This document shows positions 1 to 6,449 of a stretch of 9,032 nt of DNA, piece by piece. Made by a program: the position numbers and the translations under genes. The notes under the pieces were generated by a model. The model ran no database searches, was not told where the DNA came from, and saw only the letters and a list, made by a program, of their open reading frames with translations. Within the stretch, counting starts at the first letter, position 1; every line of letters starts with the position of its first letter. Source of the DNA: Salinirussus sp. (lineage in GTDB: Archaea > Halobacteriota > Halobacteria > Halobacteriales > Haloarculaceae); NCBI GenBank assembly GCA_028275005.1, contig JAQCNN010000208.1:1-9032 (forward strand), written 5' to 3'.

Positions 1-1265
1 AGAAAGGCCCGGTCGGTGTCATCGCCGACTATGTCCCGGTTGTGCGCGTAGACGCTCGACATCGCGAGGTCGACGTTCGAGGTCGAGGTGCCGAGTTCGA
101 CCATCGCGCGGACGATAGCCTCCCCCTCGATACCCCGGCGCCGGAGGCTCGCGACCGTCGGGGCACGGGGGTCGTCCCACCCGTTCAGACGACCCTCGGC
201 GATATACTCCTGGATGGTCGAGGAGGAGAGCGGGACCTCGTACTCCGGCACCTGGACGTGGCCCCAGTGGACGACCTCGGGGTACGTCCAGTCGAAGTAG
301 TCGTAGAGAAAGCCCTGCCGTTTGGCCGAGTCCTGGAGGTCGATCCCCCGGATGATGTGGGTCACACCGAGCAGGTGGTCGTCGACCCCGCTCTGGAAGT
401 CCAGCATTGGCCAGCAGCGGTACTCACTCGCCACCTCACGAGGGTGTGGGGTGTCGACCATCCGAAAGGCAACCCAGTCCCGCAGCGCGGGGTTCTTGTG
501 CTCGATGTCGGTTCGTACCCGGAGCACCATCTCGCCGCTGTCGTACTCGCCATCCACCATCGCCTCGAACTCCTCGCGGCTCTCCGCCGCACTCTTGTCC
601 CGGTGTTCGCAGGCCTCGCCGCTGTTTTTCAGCTCCGAGAACCGCTCCTGTGGGCACTCGCAGGTGTAGGCCCCACCTTCCCCGATCAGCTCGCGGGCGT
701 GGTCGTAGTAGGTCTCGACGCGGTCGCTGGCCCGGACCACCGTGTCGGGCTCGAAGCCCAGATACCCGATCGCGTCGAGGATCGCGCCGTAGGCGTCGAG
801 GTCCGGGCGCTTTGTTTCGGGGTCGGTGTCGTCGAACCGGCAGACGAACTCCCCACCGTAGCGGTCCTTGTAGCTACCCACGACGGCGGCCATCCGGGCG
901 TGGCCGACGTGCCAGGGGGTGTTGGGGTTCGGCGCGGCCCGCATCCGAACGCCGTCTTCGACGTTTGGCAGGTCGGGCAAGGGGTGCTCCTCGCCCTCGT
1001 CCTCGGACTCTAGCTCCTCCAGCCGTTCCGGTGCCAGCTCCGCCAGCCGCTCGCGTTTCTCGGCCTCGCTCATCGCGTTGACCCGCTCGACGACCGGGGC
1101 GACCACCCCAGGGATCGCCCCGCCGTGCTCGCGAAAGTCGGGGTGCTCGCCCATCATCGGCCCGAGGATGGCGTCGACCTGGGCGTCGCTACCGTGTTTG
1201 AGCGCGTTGTAGAGGGCGCTCTCCTCCGCGACGGCCTCCACCCGCGTCTCGAGGTCCTCGTCCAT
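1..1265 (-). CDS. gltX: Glutamyl-tRNA synthetase, archaeal type (3' end cut by window edge)
   Basis: Cytoplasmic class I aminoacyl-tRNA synthetase that charges tRNA-Glu with glutamate using ATP. About 421 codons are visible in one unbroken frame; the stop lies beyond the left edge. Haloarchaeal members are usually a little under 600 residues, so much of the C-terminal anticodon-binding part is missing. An N-terminal helical extension (about residues 1-100, acidic near 85-100) precedes the Rossmann fold. The HIGH motif is HVGH at residues 119-122, within NPNTPWHVGHAR. The KMSKS-equivalent loop is LSSSTI at 346-351, the lysine-less form of the archaeal/eukaryotic GlnRS-like branch. C202, C204, C219 and H221 form the zinc-binding-like insertion usual in archaeal GluRS. 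ATG at 1265 is chosen because a good TATA-like box sits about 25 nt upstream, which implies a leaderless mRNA. Identity is very secure. Confidence 0.95.
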   Translation of the reverse strand, partial: MDEDLETRVEAVAEESALYNALKHGSDAQVDAILGPMMGEHPDFREHGGAIPGVVAPVVERVNAMSEAEKRERLAELAPERLEELESEDEGEEHPLPDLPNVEDGVRMRAAPNPNTPWHVGHARMAAVVGSYKDRYGGEFVCRFDDTDPETKRPDLDAYGAILDAIGYLGFEPDTVVRASDRVETYYDHARELIGEGGAYTCECPQERFSELKNSGEACEHRDKSAAESREEFEAMVDGEYDSGEMVLRVRTDIEHKNPALRDWVAFRMVDTPHPREVASEYRCWPMLDFQSGVDDHLLGVTHIIRGIDLQDSAKRQGFLYDYFDWTYPEVVHWGHVQVPEYEVPLSSSTIQEYIAEGRLNGWDDPRAPTVASLRRRGIEGEAIVRAMVELGTSTSNVDLAMSSVYAHNRDIVGDDTDRAF

Positions 1266-1285
1266 ACCGGGGACAACGGGCCCGC

Positions 1286-1296
1286 GAATAAAGTTC
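1286..1296 (-). promoter_or_regulatory. Probable TATA/BRE promoter of the GluRS gene
   Basis: Read on the minus strand this is GAACTTTATTC, an AT-rich element in a very GC-rich gap. Its centre is about 25 nt upstream of the ATG at 1265, the spacing expected for a haloarchaeal leaderless transcript. This is pattern and spacing evidence only. Confidence 0.55.
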
Positions 1297-1366
1297 GGCC
1301 GGTCTCGGCGTCCGCTCCGGTAGTTCACTCTTTCTCCCAGTTGCCGCCTCTGCAATCCACCGGCCG

Positions 1367-1374
1367 GCTTGAAG
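1367..1374 (+). promoter_or_regulatory. Possible TATA-like element before the 72-residue membrane protein
   Basis: GCTTGAAG lies 26-33 nt before the ATG at 1400. The same octamer occurs at a near-identical distance (24-31 nt) before the photolyase start at 7246, which slightly raises the chance that it is a real promoter element. It is a weak match to the haloarchaeal TTTAWA consensus. Confidence 0.25.
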
Positions 1375-1399
1375 CGTGCCCGGTACGGTAGTGAGGGGT

Positions 1400-1618
1400 A
1401 TGACACGGACGACCCTCCGAAGTCGGCTGTGTACCCTGCTGAACGAGCCAAACCCCGTCTCGCTGACCCTGGCGCTGGCGCTCGGCCTGGCGGGTGCCGG
1501 ACTGTACGTGGGTAACCTGGCGGCCGGCGACGGCCTCGGGCAGGCGTGGTTCGTGGCCTTCCTGACCGCGTACGCCGTCGGCGTCGGCGGCCTCCTCTCC
1601 GAGCGACGCGAGGGCTGA
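1400..1618 (+). CDS. Small two-helix membrane protein, function unknown
   Basis: Predicted 72-residue protein that I do not recognise. A short basic N-terminus (RTTLRSRL) is followed by a hydrophobic helix at about residues 19-41 and a second at about 47-67, with a charged SERREG tail. The hairpin would place both ends on the same face, probably the cytoplasm because both ends are basic. A GTG 24 nt upstream (1376) would extend the frame, but the ATG at 1400 is preferred: the extension adds no hydrophobic or conserved-looking sequence, and GAGG at 1393-1396 lies close before the ATG. The gene is transcribed divergently from GluRS and converges on the tungstate-operon regulator with a 4-nt gap between stops. 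High third-position GC and the clear helix pair support a real gene; its function cannot be inferred. Confidence 0.7.
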   Translation: MTRTTLRSRLCTLLNEPNPVSLTLALALGLAGAGLYVGNLAAGDGLGQAWFVAFLTAYAVGVGGLLSERREG

Positions 1619-1626
1619 CCGGTCAG
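1615..1626. repeat. 12-bp perfect palindrome holding both convergent stop codons
   Basis: CTGACCGGTCAG is a perfect palindrome. The TGA of the small membrane gene (plus, 1616-1618) and the TGA of the regulator (minus, 1625-1623) are its two symmetric halves. It could form a short hairpin at the 3' end of both transcripts, but has no adjacent T tract, so a terminator role is only possible. Confidence 0.5.
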
Positions 1627-2339
1627 GACCTGTCCCGGTTCGCCCCGGTCCTGCCCTCCGGGGCCGGTGCCGCGCGGGTGGCCGTTGCCTTGAACGAGGC
1701 GACAACTCGGTCGCCCTCGGCCAGGTCGAGGCGGTCGACACTCGCCGCCGTGATCAGCGCCCACAGGGTCGTCTCGGCCCCGACGGCGACGGCAACCCGG
1801 GCCAGGTCACCCTCCCGGTCGAGGGTCCTCACCTTCCCCTCGAACCGGTTGCGGGCGCTCGTCCCCGCGGGCTGTGGGGCCTCGTCGGGGGCAAGGAGGC
1901 TCACCGCGTCGGAGCGGACACCGACCTGGACGGCGTCGGCCCCGGCGGGAACTAACGCGCGCACCCTCCCTGCGGGTGTCTCGACGGTCCCGAGCCGCTC
2001 GCCGCGGTCGACGACGCGCCCGGAGACGACCGACTCCTCGGTGCGAGCGAGCCCGGAGACCGCCGCGCGCAGACGGTCGAACCGGGCCAGTAAAGTGCGC
2101 GCGTTCGACGTGAGCGTGCTCCCGCCGCCGCCTGCGCCGCCGCGCTCACTGACCACCAGCGGCCCGACGGTCTGCTCGAGCTCGGTGACCCGCCGCTGGA
2201 TCCGGGCGTAGGACCGCCCCAACTCCTCGGCCGCCCGGTACATCGAGCCGTGTTCGTCGATCCCCTGTAACGCCTCCACGTCACGCTCGTCGACGGTCGA
2301 GCCGTCGACCTCGATGTACGGGTCGCCGCCCGCGTCCAT
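1623..2339 (-). CDS. ModE-like HTH-TOBE transcriptional regulator of the tungstate operon
   Basis: Predicted 238-residue oxyanion-sensing DNA-binding protein. Residues about 18-66 form a ModE/LysR-type winged helix (GSMYRAAEELGRSYARIQRRV), followed by the Gly-rich wing typical of ModE, RGGAGGGGSTLT at 66-77. A first TOBE-like unit spans about 105-150. A second, classic Mop unit spans about 161-220: it opens SARNRFEGKV and ends in FKATA, like molybdate/tungstate-binding Mop domains. Two binding units per chain resemble bacterial ModE. The ATG at 2339 is preferred over one at 2366, which would add nine residues and lies inside the candidate promoter. It is last in the tungstate operon, 43 nt after the ATPase gene, so it probably controls that operon and itself in response to tungstate or molybdate. 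Whether it activates or represses is not visible. Confidence 0.85.
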   Translation of the reverse strand: MDAGGDPYIEVDGSTVDERDVEALQGIDEHGSMYRAAEELGRSYARIQRRVTELEQTVGPLVVSERGGAGGGGSTLTSNARTLLARFDRLRAAVSGLARTEESVVSGRVVDRGERLGTVETPAGRVRALVPAGADAVQVGVRSDAVSLLAPDEAPQPAGTSARNRFEGKVRTLDREGDLARVAVAVGAETTLWALITAASVDRLDLAEGDRVVASFKATATRAAPAPEGRTGANRDRS

Positions 2340-2360
2340 ACTGTGGCCTCGACTCGCCGG

Positions 2361-2374
2361 GCACATATCAGTGC
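2361..2374 (-). promoter_or_regulatory. Possible internal promoter with flanking inverted repeat upstream of the regulator
   Basis: GCACATATCAGTGC has arms GCAC and GTGC around an AT-rich centre. On the minus strand the centre reads TGATAT and lies about 27 nt before the regulator ATG at 2339, the usual TATA spacing. The repeat overlaps the TATA position, as an autoregulatory operator would. Evidence is positional and short. Confidence 0.35.
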
Positions 2375-2382
2375 ACCGCCGG

Positions 2383-3222
2383 TCAGTAGACCAGCTCCCC
2401 GGCGACGAACTTCCGGGTGCGCTCCTCTGCCGGGTCCTCGAAGACCTGCGCCGTTGGCCCGCGTTCGACGACGCCGTTGCCCAACAACACCGCCACCCGG
2501 TCGGCGACCCGCTCGGCCTGGTGCATGTCGTGGGTCGCGAGCACGACCCCGATCCCGCTGTCCCGGGCTGTCGCGACCGCCTCCTCGATGACGGCCGTGT
2601 TCCGCGGGTCGAGGTCAGAGGTCGGCTCGTCGAGCAGGAGCAGGTCGGGGTCGTAGGCCAGCGCCCGCGCGAAGGCGACCCGCTGGGCCTCCCCGCCCGA
2701 CAGCGAAGCCGTGTGTCTGTCGGCGGCGTCGGCCATTCCTACCACCCCGAGCGCCTCCTCGACAGCCGTCGACCGGCCGGCAGAGCCGCCATCGGGGGCT
2801 GTCGGGTCGCCGCCGACCGTGGCGCGGAGCCGCCGGAGCCAGCCGACGAGCCGGTTCGACAGCAGTCGCCCGCGGATGGCCCCACCAACCCGCTCGCGCC
2901 AGGACTGACGCACCCGGAGGCCGTACTCGACGTTGCGCCGGACGGAGGCGTCGAAGAGGTTGGCCTCCTGAAACACCATCCCGAGCCGTCGTCTGACCCC
3001 CAGTCGTGTGCCCCTGCCGGCCGCCCACGCCGCCGTCCCGTCGAAGCGAACGACCCCCTCGTCCGGCCGCGTCGAGAGCGCCAGGGTGTCGAGCAAGGTC
3101 GTCTTGCCGACGCCGGAGGGCCCGATCACCGCCAGGACCTCGCCGGTCCCGACGGCGACCGACACGTCCGCCAGGACAGTCTCGGCCCCGGAGGAGACCG
3201 AGACACCCTCGAGCCGGAACAT
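2383..3222 (-). CDS. tupC: Tungstate ABC transporter ATP-binding protein (TupC-type)
   Basis: Predicted 279-residue cytoplasmic ATPase that powers oxyanion import. Visible motifs: Walker A GPSGVGKTT at 34-42, Q-loop glutamine Q85 (MVFQE), ABC signature LSGGE at 174-178, Walker B LLLLDEP at 194-200, D-loop SDLD at 202-205 and switch histidine H231. All catalytic residues are present. The gap from Q-loop to signature is about 89 residues, roughly 35 more than usual; the extra part is a basic, Trp-containing stretch plus a Gly/Pro/Asp-rich linker at about 105-152. There is no C-terminal TOBE domain, consistent with TupC-type rather than ModC-type ATPases; oxyanion sensing is in the separate regulator. 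Its ATG shares one base with the permease stop (TGATG), indicating translational coupling. Specificity is inferred from the binding-protein partner. Confidence 0.9.
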   Translation of the reverse strand: MFRLEGVSVSSGAETVLADVSVAVGTGEVLAVIGPSGVGKTTLLDTLALSTRPDEGVVRFDGTAAWAAGRGTRLGVRRRLGMVFQEANLFDASVRRNVEYGLRVRQSWRERVGGAIRGRLLSNRLVGWLRRLRATVGGDPTAPDGGSAGRSTAVEEALGVVGMADAADRHTASLSGGEAQRVAFARALAYDPDLLLLDEPTSDLDPRNTAVIEEAVATARDSGIGVVLATHDMHQAERVADRVAVLLGNGVVERGPTAQVFEDPAEERTRKFVAGELVY

Positions 3223-3944
3223 CAGCCGCCCACCCCCCGGCCGCCCAGCCGGACGACAACGGCATTGACGACGAGCACCAACCCGACCAGGACCGCGCCG
3301 AGCACCATCGCGGTCCCGTACCGCCCCTGACGAGCCTCGAGCTGGATGGCGGTCGTCAGCGTCCGGGTCTTCGAGACGCCGTCGGCACCGGCGATATTCC
3401 CGCCGACGATCAGCACCGACCCGACCTCGCTTATCGCCCGCCCAAAGCCCGCGAGCACCGCGGTCGCGACCCCGTACCGGGCCTGTTTGACGACGACGAG
3501 GGCGGTGTCGACGCGTGTGCCACCCAGCGCGTGGGCGGCGTCGCGGACGCCACGGTCGACGCCGGTGACGGCCGCCAGGCTGATCGCGGTGACCGGCGGC
3601 GTCGCGAGCACGAACTGGGACAGGACCATCGCCTCCTTCGTGAACACGAGGTCAAGCGCGCCAAGCGGGCCCTGGTTGGAGACGAGAAAGAGCACCGCGA
3701 GCCCGACGACGACGCTCGGAAAGCCCATCCCGGTGTTGATCACCGAGGTGAGCACCCCCTTCCCCCGGAAGTCCGAGAGGCCCACGAGCACGGCGACAGG
3801 GACGCTCACCAGTGTGCTGAGCGCGACGGCAATCAGGCTCACGTACAGTGAGACGGAGATGATGCTCCGGACGTACGTCGCCTCGAAGGGGAACTCGACG
3901 AGCAGCGGCCCGAGAAGGACCGTGTCGAGCCCGGGACCCATCAT
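3222..3944 (-). CDS. tupB: Tungstate ABC transporter permease (TupB-type)
   Basis: Predicted 240-residue integral membrane subunit forming the channel, probably as a homodimer. Hydrophobic segments lie at about residues 27-56, 72-90, 106-128, 160-182 and 212-232. The EAA-type loop that docks on the ATPase spans about 136-158 (AAHALGGTRVDTALVVVKQA), followed by GRAISEVGSV, a sequence typical of TupB/ModB/CysT-like permeases. Length fits TupB. Two adjacent ATG codons are possible starts: the first (3944) overlaps the lipoprotein stop by 4 nt (ATGA), the second (3941) by 1 nt (TGATG). A purine-rich GGAAGGG sits just upstream. Both choices imply tight coupling with the upstream gene. The EAA loop and its place between the binding protein and ATPase make the call firm; substrate follows from the neighbour. 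Confidence 0.9.
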   Translation of the reverse strand: MMGPGLDTVLLGPLLVEFPFEATYVRSIISVSLYVSLIAVALSTLVSVPVAVLVGLSDFRGKGVLTSVINTGMGFPSVVVGLAVLFLVSNQGPLGALDLVFTKEAMVLSQFVLATPPVTAISLAAVTGVDRGVRDAAHALGGTRVDTALVVVKQARYGVATAVLAGFGRAISEVGSVLIVGGNIAGADGVSKTRTLTTAIQLEARQGRYGTAMVLGAVLVGLVLVVNAVVVRLGGRGVGG

Positions 3945-4873
3945 CGCCCTTCCGAACTGCTCCAGCCCTCCGGAACGTACTGCTGGAAGTCGGGGTCTTC
4001 CGAGAGCGCCCGCGGGAAGAACAGCTGTTTGCCGTTTGCCTCGTAGTTCGAGATGACGTCCTGTGCCTGCGGGCTGGTGAGGTAGCCGATGTAGGCCATC
4101 GCGAGGTCGTAGTTGACGCTGTCGTGGACTGCGGGGTTGACCGCCATCACGCCGTAGGGGTTGGCGAGGGTGTCCGGCCCGCCCTCGATGGGGCCCTGGA
4201 CGAGGATGACGAGGTCGACCTCGCCGCGCTGTGAGAGGTATGTTCCCCGGTCCGAGAGCGTGTACCCGCCCTGCTCGCTGGCGATGTTGAGCACCTGCCC
4301 CATCCCCTGGCCGGTCTCGCGGTACCAGTCCCCACCCGGCTCGGCGCTGCTCTGTGCCCAGATGGCCAGCTCCTTTGTGTGGGTGCCGGAGTTGTCCCCC
4401 CGCGAGACGAAGGGCGCGCTTGCGTTGGCGATGGCTGCAAAGGCCGCTGTCGCGGAGCTCATCCCTTCGATCCCCGCCGGGTCGCTCTCCGGACCGACGA
4501 CCACGAAATCGTTGAACATGAGGTCTCGCCGGTTCACGCCGAGCCCCTCGCGCATGAACTCGTCCTCCAGCGAGCGGGCGTGGACCATCACCACGTCGGA
4601 GTCCCCGGCCCGTGCGGTCTCCAGGGCCGCCCCGGTCCCCTGGGCGACGGCGTCGACGGTCACGCCGTACATCCCCTCGAACGGTGGGTGAAGCTCGTCG
4701 AGTAGCCCCGTGTCGTCGGTGCTGGTCGTCGTCGTCAGCGTCAGTGTCTCGCCGGCCACACCCGGCCGGTCACCACCCCCGTCTCCGGACCCACTGCCGC
4801 CGGAACAGCCCGCCAGCCCCGCGAGTGTGCCCGCCCCGGCCGCCGCCAGGAACTCGCGTCGTTGTATCTCCAT
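3941..4873 (-). CDS. tupA: Tungstate-binding lipoprotein (TupA-type), Tat-exported
   Basis: Predicted 310-residue binding protein that captures tungstate outside the membrane and delivers it to the permease. The signal sequence begins MEIQRREFLAAAG, a twin-arginine motif, and ends in the lipobox LAGC with C23 as the lipidated residue, the usual haloarchaeal Tat-lipoprotein layout. A Gly/Ser-rich acidic linker (24-40) tethers the mature domain. TupA hallmarks are TTTTSTDDTGLLDEL (47-61), GTGAALETARAGDSDVVMVHA (79-99) and SRGDNSGTHTKELAIW (157-172). These match TupA better than ModA or WtpA. The ATG at 4873 is preferred over an in-frame GTG at 4879, as it gives the most compact signal and sits 28 nt from a TATA-like box. 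First gene of the operon. Tungstate over molybdate is inferred from family resemblance. Confidence 0.9.
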   Translation of the reverse strand: MEIQRREFLAAAGAGTLAGLAGCSGGSGSGDGGGDRPGVAGETLTLTTTTSTDDTGLLDELHPPFEGMYGVTVDAVAQGTGAALETARAGDSDVVMVHARSLEDEFMREGLGVNRRDLMFNDFVVVGPESDPAGIEGMSSATAAFAAIANASAPFVSRGDNSGTHTKELAIWAQSSAEPGGDWYRETGQGMGQVLNIASEQGGYTLSDRGTYLSQRGEVDLVILVQGPIEGGPDTLANPYGVMAVNPAVHDSVNYDLAMAYIGYLTSPQAQDVISNYEANGKQLFFPRALSEDPDFQQYVPEGWSSSEGR

Positions 4874-4875
4874 GG

Positions 4876-4887
4876 ACACAGCGGTGT
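4876..4887. promoter_or_regulatory. Short inverted repeat at the tungstate-operon transcription start (candidate operator)
   Basis: ACACAGCGGTGT has arms ACAC and GTGT around 4 nt. It lies between the TATA-like element (4898-4903) and the ATG at 4873, where a repressor would block initiation. The arms are only 4 bp, so chance occurrence is quite possible. Confidence 0.25.
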
Positions 4888-4897
4888 GGGCCGGCTC

Positions 4898-4909
4898 ACT
4901 TAGTCGTTC
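4898..4909 (-). promoter_or_regulatory. Probable promoter of the tungstate operon
   Basis: On the minus strand this reads GAACGACTAAGT, a BRE-like purine-rich part followed by the TATA-like CTAAGT. The TATA centre is about 28 nt upstream of the ATG at 4873, so the mRNA would be leaderless or nearly so. Confidence 0.45.
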
Positions 4910-4997
4910 TCCCGGAACACGAGGGGCTCGGCACAGCCGGTGCGCGCAGGCGCAGACGGTGATACGAGCACCGGTCGCCGGCCGGACACGCTACAGG

Positions 4998-5006
4998 AAA
5001 TTATTA
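4998..5006 (+). promoter_or_regulatory. Probable TATA box of the radical SAM/methyltransferase operon
   Basis: AAATTATTA is the only strongly AT-rich run in the divergent gap and is centred about 29 nt before the ATG at 5032. That spacing predicts a leaderless transcript, in line with the absence of a Shine-Dalgarno sequence before this start. Confidence 0.6.
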
Positions 5007-5014
5007 GCCGGTCC

Positions 5015-5027
5015 GGTCCTCGGGACC
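5015..5027. promoter_or_regulatory. Perfect inverted repeat at the start of the radical SAM gene (candidate operator)
   Basis: GGTCC-TCG-GGACC is a perfect 5-3-5 inverted repeat ending 4 nt before the ATG at 5032, over the predicted transcription start. An operator here would act by repression. It does not resemble the repeat on the tungstate side (4876-4887), so a shared regulator is not indicated. Confidence 0.35.
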
Positions 5028-5031
5028 TGTT

Positions 5032-6447
5032 ATGAGCACGGACGGGGACCGGCTCTCGGAGACGCGGAGCCTCTGTCCCACCTGTCTGGAGGACGTACCG
5101 GCCACCTACGTCGCCCGCGACGGTACCGTCTACCTCTCGCGGACGTGCCCTGACCACGGCGAGACGACGCGGCAGGTCTGGGGCTCGGTCGACCACTGGG
5201 AGTGGGCAAACGGCTTCGGCCCGGACCCGGTCCCCGACGGCGACATCGAGGTCGAGGGTGACCACGCCTGCCTCGCCGTGGTCGAGGTCACCGAGGACTG
5301 CAACCTCTCCTGTTCGTTCTGCTTTGCCAGCTCCGGGCCCGGCGGCAAGCAGAAGGACTTCGACGACGTGGTCGACCTGCTGGAGACGGTCAAGGCCGAG
5401 GGCGGCACCCGGCCGGTCCAGTTCTCCGGCGGCGAGCCAACCGTCCGCGACGACCTCCCCGAACTCGTCGCCCACACCCGCGAGATGGGGTTCGAGCACG
5501 TCCAGGTCAACACAAACGGGCTCGTCCTCGCCCAGGAGCCGGATTATGCCCAGCGGCTGGTCGACGCGGGCGTGACAGCGGTCTATCTGCAGTTCGACGG
5601 GCTCGAGCCCGCGACCTACGAGGCGATCCGGGAGGTGGACATCAGCGACGCCAAACACGCGGCCATCGACGCCTGCCGCGACGCGGACCTTCCAGTGATC
5701 CTCGTCCCGACGGTCGTCCCCGGCACGAACGACGACGAACTCGGCGACATCGTCCGCTTCGCGCTGGCAAACGACGACGTTGTTCAGTCGGTAAACCTCC
5801 AGCCTGTGGCCCACTTTGGGCGCTACGAGCAGGACGAGGGGCGGTTCTCGGCCGACGAGTGCGCCCGCCGGCTGGCTACTCAGCTGGCGGGGCTGGAGAC
5901 GCGGGACCTGCTGCCCGTCCCCTGCTGTTCCTCGACCTGCCAGCTCGCCACGGCGGTTGTCGAACCCGCCACCGACGACGACGTGGTGCCCGTTACACGG
6001 TTTCTGGAGGGCGAGGCCACCGGTCAGCTCTCGGGGCTGGTCGACGAGTCGGACTGGCTGGAGCTGCTCGCGGGGACGACCGCCGGCGACGACCTCGCCT
6101 GTACAGCGGCGGACTGCTGTGGCGGCGCCCCCGGGCTCGGTGACGGCGGTGGGGAACTCGGGGGCCTGCTGGAGACGGTGATGCCGGTCTCGGTGACCGG
6201 GTTCATGGACGCCGACGCCGCCGACGTGGGCCGGCTGAACAACTGCTGTCTCTCCGTCCCCACCCCCGACGGCGACCTCGTCCCGTTCTGTGGGTACAAC
6301 ATGACGACAGACGACGGGGAGTACGCCCTCCGGAACCGACACGGCTGGGGCGGCCGGGACGGCACCGAGGCCGACCTGCCCGAGTCCGGCGGGACCCCGC
6401 CCGCACCCGCGGCCGACTACCCGCGGGCCGACACGGACGACGACTGA
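5032..6447 (+). CDS. Cysteine-rich radical SAM protein, COG1964/Tes-like
   Basis: Predicted 471-residue iron-sulfur enzyme that cleaves S-adenosylmethionine to start radical chemistry; the substrate is unknown. An N-terminal knuckle has CPTC (C15, C18) and CPDHG (C39), the rubredoxin-like start seen in the Tes/COG1964 group. The SAM-cluster motif CNLSCSFC gives C90, C94 and C97, followed by the SAM-contacting GGEPT at 133-137. Further cysteines suggest auxiliary clusters: C298/C299/C303 in PVPCCSSTC, C357/C362/C363, C405/C406 in NNCC and C420 in VPFCGYN. The total is 18 cysteines, very high for a haloarchaeal protein. The C-terminal FMDAD...NNCC...DGDLVPFCGYN block also looks Tes-like. A Gly/Asp-rich tail follows about 445. 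Transcribed divergently from the tungstate operon and coupled to the methyltransferase 2 nt downstream. The radical SAM call is firm; subfamily is from remembered motifs. Confidence 0.9.
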   Translation: MSTDGDRLSETRSLCPTCLEDVPATYVARDGTVYLSRTCPDHGETTRQVWGSVDHWEWANGFGPDPVPDGDIEVEGDHACLAVVEVTEDCNLSCSFCFASSGPGGKQKDFDDVVDLLETVKAEGGTRPVQFSGGEPTVRDDLPELVAHTREMGFEHVQVNTNGLVLAQEPDYAQRLVDAGVTAVYLQFDGLEPATYEAIREVDISDAKHAAIDACRDADLPVILVPTVVPGTNDDELGDIVRFALANDDVVQSVNLQPVAHFGRYEQDEGRFSADECARRLATQLAGLETRDLLPVPCCSSTCQLATAVVEPATDDDVVPVTRFLEGEATGQLSGLVDESDWLELLAGTTAGDDLACTAADCCGGAPGLGDGGGELGGLLETVMPVSVTGFMDADAADVGRLNNCCLSVPTPDGDLVPFCGYNMTTDDGEYALRNRHGWGGRDGTEADLPESGGTPPAPAADYPRADTDDD

Positions 6448-6449
6448 CG

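Noticed and set aside
42..1081. Plus-strand reading frames of 323 and 224 codons opposite GluRS
   Set aside because: They are shadows of the GluRS gene, which shows HIGH and KMSKS-equivalent motifs in one continuous frame; the plus-strand products look like antisense artefacts.
2314..4056. Plus-strand frames of 338, 281 and 236 codons opposite the ATPase and permease genes
   Set aside because: Arg/Pro-rich, domain-free translations opposite genes with Walker motifs and an EAA loop.
3941..4873. Molybdate (ModA) or phosphate (PstS) binding protein
   Set aside because: The TTTSTDDTGLLD and SRGDNSGTHTKELAIW segments fit TupA better; no phosphate-operon genes such as phoU are adjacent.
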